DNA from: an uncultured Acidaminococcus sp.
GTDB taxonomy: Bacteria > Bacillota > Negativicutes > Acidaminococcales > Acidaminococcaceae
Assembly (NCBI GenBank): GCA_900538365.1
Contig: UPXT01000002.1
Coordinates: forward strand, 23,030-87,029
DNA: 64,000 nucleotides
Direction: 5' to 3'
The translations under genes and the position numbers were made by a program. Positions 35,183 to 45,253 of this stretch are shown here, in pieces. The notes beneath the pieces are model-generated. The model saw nothing but the letters and a program-made list of their open reading frames with translations, did not search any database and was not told where the DNA came from. Numbering within the stretch: the stretch's first letter is position 1; each line of letters opens with the position of its first letter.

Positions 35183-36784
35183 TTACTGAATATGCATGGG
35201 AATGCCAGGTCCAATTGGCAGGCCAAAGGTAAGCCAAACAATGAGCATGGCCGTCATGGTTAGAAGGATAACCATGGCATAGGGAATTGTTAAAGAGAAA
35301 ATCGTGCCAATCCCAATCTTGCGATGTTCCGTTTCACCGGGGCGCAGAGGGATTTTCCCTTCTTCTTGATATTGCGTCAGCATGCCGATGATCACGGGCA
35401 GAAGTTCCTGCAGGGGGGAGCAGATATTCGTGGCCGAGTCACCAATGCGGTACGCAAGCTGGGCATAAGCAGGATGCACATTCAGCATGGTGAACATAGG
35501 TACAATCATGGGCGCGATGATGAGCCATTTGGAGGAGCCGCTCGTCATGAACGGGTTGATAATGGTGGTCACGACTATGATCATCAAACAAAGCGGCAAA
35601 AGACCGATATTAGCTCCACGCAGGGCTTCTGCACCAGCAACGGCGACCATTTTAAAGATATTGGATTTATTCATCATGTCGATGAAGACCGCAGCCATCA
35701 TAGTCGTCGTCAAAAGGGGAATCGCTTCCCGCAGACCGGCGGAAACAAGGCGCGGAATATCCTTCCACTTCTTGATTTCCCCTGTTGCCACACCATAAGG
35801 CAAGCCCGTGGAAACAAAGAAGAAGGCAATGAGGGTAATGATGCCAGCAAAGAACGGAGATTTCGGCAGGAAACCGCCATTTGCGTTGCGCAAGATGGCC
35901 CAAGAAGGAACAGTGAGGGCTGCCATGACGGCAAGGAAGAAGAGGAAGCCATAAAATGCAAAGCGCAGTCCCTTTTCCTGGTCTGCCGTCAGTTTATGTT
36001 CCTCAAGCATGGCCATATTGACCTTTCCATCCCCATCGCCGACCATGCGGCAGACAACCTTTTCTGTAAAAAGGGTGAGCGTCACTGAAAGGAAGAAGGT
36101 TGCTGAAGCCATAAAGAAGTAGTTCATGGCGGGATTGATATCGACAGCAACGCCCATCTCCTTGACAACACCTTCCGTGATGCCTGCAAGCAGGGCATCC
36201 GTACCAGCAAGGAATAGGTTCGCCGTAAAGCCACCGCTCGAACTTGCCCAGCCAAGAATAACACCTATCAAAGGATTTCGGCCCAAAGCAGCGAAAATGA
36301 TTCCGCCCATGGTCAAGGCAAAAAGGGTCCCGGCATCACTCATCAAGTTGGAGTTGACGCCGACGAAGACAACAGCAAAAGTCACGAGGCTCCGAGGCGC
36401 GCGGAGCAGATACTTTTTCATAAAAGTCCCAAAAAAACCGGTCTTTTCAATAAAGGCCGTAGCAGCCATCATTACAAGAACAAGTTTCATGGGGGGATAC
36501 CCAATGAAAATATCAGGATACTTCGTAATCAGGTAACGTAGGTTGTCACCGGAAAGCAGGTTGGTAACGGCAATGGTCACTTCCTTTTCCGGTTCCCCCG
36601 GTGTTCGTGAAGCCGCCATATAGGTGATGCTGCAGCCCGCCTGGGATAGGATCCAGGACCCAATAAGGGTAATGATGACGAGCATCCCAAAAAGGATAAA
36701 AGGATGGGGCAATTTATTTCCCCAATACTCAATGGTGTCGATGAATTGATTCATCCACGACTTCTTTCTGACAGATGTTTGCAT
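35183..36784 (-). CDS. AbgT family transporter (copy 2)
   Basis: A 533-residue paralogue of the adjacent AbgT carrier. It shares the FIDTIEYWGNKLPHPFILFG start, LMSDAGTLFALTMGGIIFAALGRNP, SGGFTANLFLAGTDALLAG and RIGDSATNICSPL motifs. Differences concentrate near the C-terminus and in loops, so the two may differ in substrate. AGGAGG lies 11 bases before the ATG. It is the first gene of the cluster and has a roughly 146-base leader with a predicted three-way junction, which copy 1 lacks. Confidence 0.92.
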   Translation of the reverse strand: MQTSVRKKSWMNQFIDTIEYWGNKLPHPFILFGMLVIITLIGSWILSQAGCSITYMAASRTPGEPEKEVTIAVTNLLSGDNLRYLITKYPDIFIGYPPMKLVLVMMAATAFIEKTGFFGTFMKKYLLRAPRSLVTFAVVFVGVNSNLMSDAGTLFALTMGGIIFAALGRNPLIGVILGWASSSGGFTANLFLAGTDALLAGITEGVVKEMGVAVDINPAMNYFFMASATFFLSVTLTLFTEKVVCRMVGDGDGKVNMAMLEEHKLTADQEKGLRFAFYGFLFFLAVMAALTVPSWAILRNANGGFLPKSPFFAGIITLIAFFFVSTGLPYGVATGEIKKWKDIPRLVSAGLREAIPLLTTTMMAAVFIDMMNKSNIFKMVAVAGAEALRGANIGLLPLCLMIIVVTTIINPFMTSGSSKWLIIAPMIVPMFTMLNVHPAYAQLAYRIGDSATNICSPLQELLPVIIGMLTQYQEEGKIPLRPGETEHRKIGIGTIFSLTIPYAMVILLTMTAMLIVWLTFGLPIGPGIPMHIQ

Positions 36785-36829
36785 GCGATTTGCTGCCTCC
36801 TTTTGTTTGATTGGATTCCGTTCATGCTG

Positions 36830-36916
36830 AAAGCGCCTGCCGGTTTGTAAGCCGGCTATCCGAGCCGCGGCTGATTGGACCGCTGCCGTCCCCTTCGATA
36901 GAAAAAACGGCGCTTT
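36830..36916 (-). ncRNA. Structured leader (candidate cis-regulatory RNA) before abgT copy 2
   Basis: A closing stem joins AAAGCGCC (36909-36916 on the minus strand) to GGCGCTTT (36830-36837). Inside lie a stem-loop GCCGG-TTACAAA-CCGGC (36839-36856) and a second GC-rich stem around the palindrome AGCCGCGGCT (36863-36872). This is a three-way junction within the 5' leader and has no T run, so it is not a terminator. It fits no riboswitch consensus I recall, including THF, ZTP, SAM or TPP. Confidence 0.4.
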
Positions 36917-36937
36917 GAGAAAAATGATTGCATCTTT

Positions 36938-36943
36938 ATTATA
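36938..36943 (-). promoter_or_regulatory. Predicted -10 element of abgT copy 2
   Basis: A perfect TATAAT on the minus strand; the -35 region is weak. Transcription from here would give a leader of about 146 bases that begins just before the three-way junction. The AT-rich sequence from 36944 to 37216 holds no gene I can support. Confidence 0.5.
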
Positions 36944-37216
36944 CCGAAACTAAGAAAAGAATGCTAGCTATTTTCTGAAAATATAAAATTTTTCAAAAAT
37001 AATAATGAGTCATCCACTTAATGCGGTCAAATAGAGTATAATCTTTATGTATCCATTACATTTTGAATCAGTATATATCTATATTTTGCTTCTAATGCTC
37101 TATGTAACCAAACGGCAAGTTAACTTATCCACTCCAAGAGACCTTTTTTGTCCCCCATTCTTTTTCCTTGCCGGAAGGATTGCCGTCACATACAATGAAA
37201 GAAAACGCTTCTCCCC

Positions 37217-37768
37217 ATGCAAATAGGCCATGTTGGCACCGACTGGGCCCAAGGAGGGATTCCTGCCCTTCTCCCTTATTTTATTGCGGCCTGTCAGCTT
37301 TCCTATAAGGGAGCAGCGGGCATCATTTTGCCAATATTGTCTTTGTCTCTGTAACGAAACCTTTCATCGGCTATGATTCGGTCTGTGTACCCCTTCCCTA
37401 CTTGGTCCCCCCTTGGTATTTTTCTCTGTGGGTTCAGCCGTTCAGCCATGACCTTTACCCAATATAATTGGTTCATCCTCATTTTACCCATGCTGAGCGG
37501 ATTGGGCAGCAGCCTCTTCCATCCCGAAGCGGCGCGTCTTGTTAACGCCATTTCAGGCACCCAAAAAGGTAAGGCCATGGGAACCCTTTTTCACAGTAGC
37601 AATGCAGACTTTGCCGTTTATCCCATGGCGGCAGGGTTCAGTGCCTATTATTTTGGCATCATGGGGCTCATCATTTACTCCGTGATCAGCTTTTTCATTG
37701 CTCTCTTCCTGATGAAAGAGTTTCCGGCAATTAAGGCAAGACTCACAGCGGCAGGAAAAAGGAAACAG
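37217..37768 (+). pseudogene. MFS transporter relic (fosmidomycin-resistance-like)
   Basis: From the ATG at 37217 the sequence encodes MQIGHVGTDWAQGGIPALLP, typical of the first helix of Fsr-like major facilitator proteins. Frame slips occur in the T run at 37326-37329 and the C run at 37407-37412. The third piece includes ILPMLSGLGSSLFHPEAARL and KGKAMGTLFHSSNADFAVYPM, matching the middle of the family. After about six helices the coding similarity stops and runs into a terminator, so the C-terminal half (about 200 residues) is gone. Confidence 0.8.
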
Positions 37769-37773
37769 CCTAA

Positions 37774-37813
37774 AAAAGATCCCGACTGGTATCATGTCCA
37801 GCCGGGATCTTTT
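37774..37813. terminator. Terminator after the tpx/hypothetical unit and the MFS relic
   Basis: Arms AAAAGATCCCG / CGGGATCTTTT with an inner CTGG / CCAG pairing, and T residues on both strands. Confidence 0.85.
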
Positions 37814-37820
37814 CTTATTG

Positions 37821-38102
37821 TTATAAAATCATATTTTGGATGATTTCGCCGTCTTCGTCCTGTTGATATTGGACCTTGAATGAATAGCCTTCGGGATTTC
37901 CGCTTTTTGTATAAAAACCGCGGATTTCAAAATATTCTTCATTGGAAACAGCGTAAGCTTCCGCAAGGTCCCCCAAGTAAACCGTCAAGGACTGGGCCGA
38001 CCCATCAAAGGTCTTCAGGACAGATGCAAGCCACTGGGCAAAGTGGTCCACATTCCGATAGATGATGTTTTCTTTGTGAAAATCCTGGTCACGAAACGTC
38101 AT
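37821..38102 (-). CDS. Hypothetical protein
   Basis: A 93-residue soluble protein rich in aromatic and acidic residues, with no signal peptide or membrane segment and no motif I recognise. I chose the ATG at 38102, preceded by GGGAGG; a longer frame to 38138 lacks such a site. It lies 56 bases downstream of tpx with no terminator between them and a strong terminator after it, so it is probably cotranscribed with tpx and may have a redox-related role. That role is inference from position only. Confidence 0.6.
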   Translation of the reverse strand: MTFRDQDFHKENIIYRNVDHFAQWLASVLKTFDGSAQSLTVYLGDLAEAYAVSNEEYFEIRGFYTKSGNPEGYSFKVQYQQDEDGEIIQNMIL

Positions 38103-38158
38103 CAAAACGCCTCCCTTACAAGGTGCATGGTGAATCAATCGCTCAGGAAACCCTTTAT

Positions 38159-38674
38159 TCAGATCAGGGTCTTTACTGCAGCAAGGACACCTTCAAAGTT
38201 AATGGCGTGAGTAACTTCCGGAACATATTCCACATAGGTGACCTTATCATTTTTATCAATGACAACAACACCGCGGGCTTCAAGACGCAGCCCTTCCATA
38301 AGGAACCCATAGTTCGTCCCAAAAGAGGCGTCACGATGATCAGAAAGGGTGACAACATTCTTCACCCCAGCAGCCCCGCACCAACGAGCCTGGGCAAAAG
38401 GCAGGTCCATGGAAACCGTAAGGACCACAACATCGGAAGAAAGACCGGTTACGTCCTTATTGAACCAACGGGTCTGAGCATCACAGACACCCGTATCAAG
38501 GGACGGTACAACGGAAATAACCTTGATTTTGCCTTCATAGTCCTTCAAGGTCTTTTCAGCAAGGCTATTATCAAGCAGCTTGAAATCAGGAGCTTTTTCT
38601 CCCACTTTCACTTCAGGACCAACAAGGGTTACAGGGCCGCCAGCAAAAGTAACTGCGCCAGAACGTTTTTCCAT
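38159..38674 (-). CDS. tpx: Thiol peroxidase
   Basis: A 171-residue atypical 2-Cys peroxiredoxin. The peroxidatic Cys64 lies in PSLDTGVCDAQTRWF and the resolving Cys99 in ARWCGAAGVKN. It reduces peroxides using thioredoxin. The usual Pro in the T-P-V-C active-site motif is Gly62 here. Length and the GEKAPDF opening are normal for Tpx. A perfect inverted repeat lies upstream at 38712-38730. Confidence 0.95.
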   Translation of the reverse strand: MEKRSGAVTFAGGPVTLVGPEVKVGEKAPDFKLLDNSLAEKTLKDYEGKIKVISVVPSLDTGVCDAQTRWFNKDVTGLSSDVVVLTVSMDLPFAQARWCGAAGVKNVVTLSDHRDASFGTNYGFLMEGLRLEARGVVVIDKNDKVTYVEYVPEVTHAINFEGVLAAVKTLI

Positions 38675-38711
38675 AATTTATTCCTCCTATATCATAGCAA
38701 AATGGATGATC

Positions 38712-38730
38712 CATATGATTCATTCATATG
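38712..38730. promoter_or_regulatory. Inverted repeat upstream of tpx
   Basis: A perfect seven-base inverted repeat, CATATGA-TTCAT-TCATATG, sits 38-56 bases before the tpx start, with TATAGT-like promoter sequence just beyond it. It is a candidate operator, perhaps for a peroxide-responsive repressor, although it is not a clear PerR box. Confidence 0.4.
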
Positions 38731-38803
38731 ATAGCTATACTATATCACTTTAATAACGATTAGTAAATAGTTATTTTAATCATCTGCAAAATGTTACAGC
38801 ATG

Positions 38804-38841
38804 GAAAAACGCCCCTATGGAAGCACTCCACAGGGACGTTT
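38804..38841 (-). terminator. Terminator after groEL
   Basis: A long imperfect stem from AAACG..CCCT..TGGA to TCCA..AGGG..CGTTT, followed by TTTTTC on the minus strand. Confidence 0.8.
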
Positions 38842-38915
38842 CAGGCACTTTACAGTGCTTATGCGATTTTTTAAGGATAAAAGGAGCGTACCTACGGCAC
38901 AATCCCCGATTTATC

Positions 38916-40550
<1,635 letters not shown>

Positions 40551-40608
40551 CTACTCCTTAGTTCCAAATGATATAAGGTGATTGGTTCTCCACAAAAAAG
40601 GGAGCGAT

Positions 40609-40902
40609 TCACTTATCCTCAACGACAGCCAAAATGTCGCTGTCACGGAGGATGATGTAATCCTTGCCGTCCAGTTCTACTTCGCTGCCGGAGTATTTAG
40701 CAAAAACAACGGTTTCGCCAACCTTGACTTCAGAAGCAACACGAGTGCCATTATCAAGGAGACGGCCCGTACCTACAGCTACGACCTTACCGGTCTGGGG
40801 TTTATCCTTATGAGCCGTATCAGGCAGATAGATCCCACTTTCCGTTTTTTCTTCCTGCACAACCGGTTCTACGACGACATGATCTTCCAAAGGTCTTAAC
40901 AT
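40609..40902 (-). CDS. groES: Co-chaperonin GroES
   Basis: A 97-residue co-chaperonin opening [14 protein letters not shown], with the mobile-loop stretch [14 protein letters not shown] and [12 protein letters not shown]. It caps GroEL. AAAGGGG precedes the ATG. It is the first gene of the bicistronic groESL operon. Confidence 0.97.
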   Translation of the reverse strand: MLRPLEDHVVVEPVVQEEKTESGIYLPDTAHKDKPQTGKVVAVGTGRLLDNGTRVASEVKVGETVVFAKYSGSEVELDGKDYIILRDSDILAVVEDK

Positions 40903-40949
40903 GTTTGTAATCCCCTTTCACTATGGTTAAATTTTAACTTTTTGATTTA

Positions 40950-40976
40950 TTAGCACTCATTACATTGGAGTGCTAA
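40950..40976. promoter_or_regulatory. CIRCE operator for HrcA
   Basis: A perfect TTAGCACTC-N9-GAGTGCTAA inverted repeat, the canonical CIRCE element bound by the heat-shock repressor HrcA. It lies between the groE promoter and the groES start. Confidence 0.97.
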
Positions 40977-40987
40977 CCACAGCTATA

Positions 40988-41015
40988 ATAATAGCATCTT
41001 TCAAAAAAAATGCAA
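40988..41015 (-). promoter_or_regulatory. Predicted groESL promoter
   Basis: Minus strand TTGCAT (41010-41015), 16-base spacer, TATTAT (40988-40993), directly upstream of CIRCE. Confidence 0.65.
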
Positions 41016-41119
41016 GGGGTTTTACTAAAAAAGTCAAACTTTTTGTCTTTTAGGGTGGAAAGACATATAGGAATGCTTTGACGCTTTGATGCTGCAGTGC
41101 GTGGAGGGAAAGATGGAAA

Positions 41120-41420
41120 CAAGTGGCGCCAAACCATCTCCCCATTGGTCGTGGAGCCGAATTACAATCGCCCTCAAACATGTTTATTGGACTTCCGCTA
41201 TCGCTCTAAAGCAGCCTCAGGACCGGGGCAAATCTACTTCACTGCCGTTCGTATAGAAACGCCACTGACGCCTCTCATCCACCACCAAAACCGGAAAACA
41301 CTGATTATGATACACAGGTTGAAAATTCCCGTTCTCGGTCTCTCCGCCTTGGCAAGTCGGGAAGATTTCAGAAAAATTGAGTTCCAAGGCGAAAACACGG
41401 TGGCAGATCGTACTAAAAAT
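41120..41420 (+). repeat. Intergenic repeat family, copy A
   Basis: From GGCGCCAAACC (41125) this segment aligns along its length with copy C (from 63342). Both carry CGTGG..CCGAATTACA, CGCCCTCAAACATGTTT, TTCGTAT.GAAACG, CATCCACCACC and CCGCCTTGGCA in the same order. It lacks the 3' third with the terminator hairpin seen in copies B and C. Frames stay open on both strands, but no recognisable protein results. Confidence 0.7.
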
Positions 41421-41510
41421 CAGGTAACCGTTGCTGCCTTTCAGCATATCAATAATTCCATAACCACTTTGCTGGACTGCTCCCTTCGGCAGCCACAGCA
41501 CCACAGCAAA

Positions 41511-41546
41511 AGCCAGAGTGCATTGCTTTATCCATGCACTCTGGCT
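41511..41546 (-). terminator. Terminator after the Cys-rich gene, end of the ksgA unit
   Basis: A perfect 13-base-pair stem (AGCCAGAGTGCAT / ATGCACTCTGGCT), followed by CTTTTGC on the minus strand. Confidence 0.8.
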
Positions 41547-41555
41547 TATCTTAGC

Positions 41556-41804
41556 TCATTTCTTATCCATTTCTTCTTTGAGCCGCTCCATGATTTTCCC
41601 ATAGTTTTCTTTTTTGTGAGGAAACAGGCAGCAGGAGCAGTCCTTGACGCCTCTTTCTGTATAGGTAAAGGCACCGCCGCAGTCTTTTACAAGGTACAGG
41701 GGACAAAAGCAGAAGAGGCAGTTGAAATCCTTTCCATCGCTTCCCTTGTGACAAGGAAAAAACTCACAGTCCATATGAGAAAAGTACTTATAGTGCGCCG
41801 TCAT
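41556..41804 (-). CDS. Cysteine-rich small domain protein
   Basis: An 82-residue protein with eight clustered cysteines: DCEFFPCHKG, NCLFCFCPLY, DCGG and DCSCCLFPHKKENY. This matches the Cys-rich small domain (PF04071 as I recall), thought to bind metal and sometimes fused to cobalamin-synthesis proteins. The ATG overlaps the ksgA stop by one base (TAATG). Function is unknown; metal binding is an inference from the cysteines. Confidence 0.8.
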   Translation of the reverse strand: MTAHYKYFSHMDCEFFPCHKGSDGKDFNCLFCFCPLYLVKDCGGAFTYTERGVKDCSCCLFPHKKENYGKIMERLKEEMDKK

Positions 41805-42646
41805 TACTCTTTCCAGCTTTCCGCCAGCTTGCCAAATTCTTCTATGCTAAGGGACTCCCCTCTGCGCGTCGGCTCAATTCCAGCACGGGCCATCCAGGCC
41901 TCCGCCGTATCACCGGGACGCACCATGGACTTTAGACAGGTGCGGAGCATCTTACGGCGCTGGGAAAAAGCTGCCCGTACGACCTTGAAGTATAAGGCAG
42001 CATCCACATTGACAATGGGGCTTTCCCTTTTTTCACATACGACCACCATGGAATCAACTTTCGGAGCCGGCATGAAATCGCAAGCCGGAACGGGAATTGC
42101 CAGTTTGGGCTCAGAATAATACTGCATTGCCAAGGAAAGGGGCCCATAAGCTTTTGTTCCGGGGCGCGCGGCCATCCGCTCAGCCACTTCTTTCTGCACC
42201 ATGACAACAATGCGTTTCAAAGGAAGCTGGGCTTCCAAAAGGGAAAAAATGATGGGCGTCGTAATGTAATAAGGCAGATTCGCCGCCACCGTAAAAGGTT
42301 TTCCCCCCGTAATATCCTTGAGATCAACCTTAAGGATATCCCCATGGATGATTTCTATATTATCATACCCTTCGAGCGTCTTATGAAGGACCGGAAGAAG
42401 CGTCTGATCGATTTCAACGCTCTTGACATCGGCCCCGGTTTCCGCAAGGGCCTGAGTCAATGTGCCAATTCCGGGGCCAACTTCAAGGACCAGGTCTCCC
42501 GGACCGATCTTTGCTTTTTCTGCAATACCCCTTACGACGGCCTCATTGATGAGGAAGTTCTGTCCAAAGCGTTTTTTTGTATGAAGACCAAAGGTATCAA
42601 GAATATACCGCGTAACTTCACGGCTTGCAATCACAGGATGGAGCAT
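41804..42646 (-). CDS. rsmA: 16S rRNA dimethyladenosine transferase
   Basis: A 280-residue methyltransferase (KsgA) that dimethylates two adjacent adenines near the 3' end of 16S rRNA. KKRFGQNFLIN, the SAM-binding LEVGPGIGTLT, VEIDQ and the catalytic NLPYYITTPI are all present. I chose the ATG at 42646, preceded by AAAGGAC; the frame extends to 42664 without support. It follows rnmV, as in Bacillus. Confidence 0.96.
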   Translation of the reverse strand: MLHPVIASREVTRYILDTFGLHTKKRFGQNFLINEAVVRGIAEKAKIGPGDLVLEVGPGIGTLTQALAETGADVKSVEIDQTLLPVLHKTLEGYDNIEIIHGDILKVDLKDITGGKPFTVAANLPYYITTPIIFSLLEAQLPLKRIVVMVQKEVAERMAARPGTKAYGPLSLAMQYYSEPKLAIPVPACDFMPAPKVDSMVVVCEKRESPIVNVDAALYFKVVRAAFSQRRKMLRTCLKSMVRPGDTAEAWMARAGIEPTRRGESLSIEEFGKLAESWKE

Positions 42647-42660
42647 ACTGAAGTCCTTTC

Positions 42661-43206
42661 TCACGCGAGACGTGTTTCGATGATCTGAAGCGCTCTATTG
42701 AATTCGTCTCGGGTTACGCCATAATGATTGAGACGCTCCACCATTTTCTTCACATTGCCGTAGCCAATGCCCAGTTCAGCGCCCAGGGCATCCCTCCTTT
42801 TTACCGCTTCCGAGGAACCGCTGAGTCCATGTTGGTAAAGGTCCATGGCCGTAAACTCATTTTGAGGAACCATGGTCGAATGGCGGACCTTTGCAAGCGC
42901 TTTTAAAATAGCTTCCGGCTTAGCCTGCTCAATACCCACATCATGATGGGCAAGGGCTTCCGATTTAGGAACGAAGGCCTGACCAGCATTTGGGAAGCGC
43001 TCCGTCAGATAGCGGCGGATCCGTTCCCCTGCCCCATCGGGATCGGTTAGGATGATAATGCCCCTTTTGTCATAAGCAGCCTGGATTTTCTTTAATGTAT
43101 ACGGCGACAAGGTAAATCCGCCCGTTTCGATGGTATCCGCGTCAAGGGCCTTTTTGACGGCCACGGTATCCATTTTCCCCTCTACGACGAGGACTTCCTT
43201 CAGCAA
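42661..43206 (-). CDS. rnmV: Ribonuclease M5
   Basis: A 181-residue Toprim-domain nuclease that matures 5S rRNA. EVLVVEGKMDTVAV carries the Toprim glutamate and IILTDPDGAGERIRR the DxD motif; ALDADTIETGGF is typical of RnmV. I chose a TTG start at 43206 because GGGAG lies ten bases upstream and the resulting MLKEVLVVEG start matches the family. A GTG at 43215 is the alternative. It sits between yabE and rsmA in the conserved order. Confidence 0.9.
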   Translation of the reverse strand: MLKEVLVVEGKMDTVAVKKALDADTIETGGFTLSPYTLKKIQAAYDKRGIIILTDPDGAGERIRRYLTERFPNAGQAFVPKSEALAHHDVGIEQAKPEAILKALAKVRHSTMVPQNEFTAMDLYQHGLSGSSEAVKRRDALGAELGIGYGNVKKMVERLNHYGVTRDEFNRALQIIETRLA

Positions 43207-43302
43207 ACTAGTCACACTCCCTATGCTAGACCTTTTATTCTGGATTTTTACTCTATCAGATTGAAGGAAGATTGTCAAAAGAAAGTTCTCCCTCAAAAAG
43301 GA

Positions 43303-43334
43303 AAGAGGCCATTGCCAATTGGCAACAGCCCCTT
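43303..43334 (-). terminator. Terminator-like hairpin after yabE
   Basis: Imperfect arms GAGGCCATTGCC / GGCAACAGCCCC around AATT, followed by CTTTCCTTTTT on the minus strand. Confidence 0.65.
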
Positions 43335-43336
43335 TT

Positions 43337-44320
43337 CTACTCAAGGAAATACACGGTTACGTCGCGCCTGCCCCAACTGATTGCGTCAGAGTAGTTTTCC
43401 ATGTACAGGTCAATCCGGCTGCCATTGATGGCACCGCCGCAATCGCCTGCCACGGCAAATCCATAACCAGGGATGTACATCCGCGTTCCATAAGGAATTA
43501 CATCAGGATCCACGGCTACGATTCCATGATAAGGCACAACGCCTGTCGAAGTCAGACCGGTTCCGCTGCCTTCGGCAAGGGTGTACGCGGAAGCCTCAAA
43601 GGTCCTCGCGCTGCGGTACCGAACAAAACCACGGCTTGTTTCCACCATCAGATTTTTGCCTGTGCCTACTTCTACGACTTGCGGAACAGGTTGGGAAACA
43701 ACATCACGTGCCAGTTCTCGTCTTACTTCTTGATTTCCAATCTTCACCGTGCGGTAGGTGACGACAGCTTCCCCATTACGGCCTTCCGATACAATGGACT
43801 GTCTGCCGCGGGGCAGGTTGTCATTATTGCGGAATTCCACTTCAAAAGGAATGCTTTCTTTGGCCGTCTTCACCTCAGTTGTGGGGGAAACGACATGGAT
43901 AGTCATGTCTTTTTTTGCCGGGGACTCCAAGGACGGATAGACCTTATATCCTTTGTAGTCCACACCCACAGCATCCAGCACTTCTTTTACCGTTTTGCGT
44001 CCGATGGTATACTCGGTCGTTCTTCCATTATGCCACACCTTGATTGGAATGGCACGGACGACTTCGATTGTCGACCCATCTTCAAAGTTTCCATGACCAA
44101 CTACATCATAACCATCGGCTTTTTGAAGAACAACACCGGCTTCTTCCAAAGCACCTTTCACTGTAAGGGCTCTGGTTGAAAGGGAAATTGTCTGCCCGTC
44201 AACTTGAATCTTCACCTGTTTTGGAGCGGCAGCAAAGCCGAGAAAATTCAAGCTGAAAACAAGCATGAGCATGACAACAACCCACTTTTCAGGACGCTTC
44301 CAAGTATTTGTTATTCGCAA
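43337..44320 (-). CDS. YabE-like protein: DUF348, G5 and 3D domains
   Basis: A 327-residue exported protein. A signal or anchor segment (about 12-32) is followed by two DUF348 ubiquitin-like units (about 35-80 and 92-135), a G5 domain (about 150-225) and a C-terminal 3D domain (about 240-325) with DPDVIPYGTRMYIPG, AGDCGGAI and RIDLYM carrying the three aspartates. This is the resuscitation-factor-like YabE layout, thought to act on or bind peptidoglycan. The start is a TTG at 44320, seven bases after AAGGAGG. It follows tatD after a 147-base gap that has no gene. Confidence 0.9.
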   Translation of the reverse strand: MRITNTWKRPEKWVVVMLMLVFSLNFLGFAAAPKQVKIQVDGQTISLSTRALTVKGALEEAGVVLQKADGYDVVGHGNFEDGSTIEVVRAIPIKVWHNGRTTEYTIGRKTVKEVLDAVGVDYKGYKVYPSLESPAKKDMTIHVVSPTTEVKTAKESIPFEVEFRNNDNLPRGRQSIVSEGRNGEAVVTYRTVKIGNQEVRRELARDVVSQPVPQVVEVGTGKNLMVETSRGFVRYRSARTFEASAYTLAEGSGTGLTSTGVVPYHGIVAVDPDVIPYGTRMYIPGYGFAVAGDCGGAINGSRIDLYMENYSDAISWGRRDVTVYFLE

Positions 44321-44467
44321 ATTCTCGCCTCCTTAAAGCTTTTGTATTCTACCATGGAGACGAAAAACCTGTCAAAACAAAATTAGGACCAGCTCCTAAA
44401 AATGAACATTTTCACCGTCTGATTTTGTGACGCTTTTGAAAATTTTACAGCAAAGTCATCGCGATTT

Positions 44468-45253
44468 TTAGTAACTTTTCAATTTTGGGAAGAGATTTTG
44501 CGAATTTTTTGTGGCAATTTCCATCATCGAAAGGACAGGAATTCCTTTGACCTCCGCTGCCATTTCAGCAACAAGCTTCACATAAAGCGGGTTATTGCGC
44601 TTACCGCGGTAAGGAACAGGGGCCATATAAGGCGAATCCGTTTCAAAAACAATGCGGTCAAGCGGCATCTTGCGCAGGATCTCCCTGACCCCATGATCAT
44701 TCTTGAAGGTACTGGTGCCACCAAAGCCAAAGTACCAGCCGGCCTCAATAAAGGTTTCAGCCATGGCCCAATCTCCGCTGAAACAATGAAGCACGCCGCA
44801 CACGCCCCGCCCTTCCGTCAGAAGGATCCTCGTCATATCTTCATGGGCTTCCCGGTCATGGATGATGACGGGAAGCTTTAGTTCACGGGCCATGACAAGC
44901 TGGCGGATAAGGAAATCCCGCTGCCGCTCATGAGGGGAATCTTCATCGTTGTAGTAGTCTAGACCGATTTCACCAATAGCGACTACCTTTTCATCTTGGG
45001 CAAGCTGATAGATTTCCTCAAGGTCTCCTTCGCTCACATGACCCAGGTCTTCTGGGTGAAGGCCGACGGCGGCATACACAAAATCATAGCGGTGGGCCAT
45101 GGCAAGCGATGCCTTCGAGCTTTTTACGTCACAGCCGGGATTGATGAATCCCAGCATGTGCGACCCAATCTCCTTGAGCAGCGCTTCCCGGTCCGCGTCA
45201 AAGTCCTCCGTGTCAAGATGGGCGTGCGTATCAAAATAAGGAAGGCGTTCCAT
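44468..45253 (-). CDS. tatD: TatD family hydrolase
   Basis: A 261-residue metal-dependent hydrolase. FDTHAHLD gives two metal-ligand His, with GEIGLDYY, PVIIHDREA, LHCFSG and FETDSPY completing the site. TatD enzymes are 3'-5' exonucleases or DNases. The ATG overlaps the metG stop by one base (TAATG), so translation is probably coupled. Confidence 0.94.
   Translation of the reverse strand: MERLPYFDTHAHLDTEDFDADREALLKEIGSHMLGFINPGCDVKSSKASLAMAHRYDFVYAAVGLHPEDLGHVSEGDLEEIYQLAQDEKVVAIGEIGLDYYNDEDSPHERQRDFLIRQLVMARELKLPVIIHDREAHEDMTRILLTEGRGVCGVLHCFSGDWAMAETFIEAGWYFGFGGTSTFKNDHGVREILRKMPLDRIVFETDSPYMAPVPYRGKRNNPLYVKLVAEMAAEVKGIPVLSMMEIATKNSQNLFPKLKSY

Noticed and set aside
41097..42119. A 340-codon open frame on the plus strand running from repeat copy A into rsmA
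   Set aside because: Its second half is antisense to the Cys-rich gene and rsmA, and its first half is the intergenic repeat. Partial similarity to the frame in copy C follows from DNA-level repeat homology.
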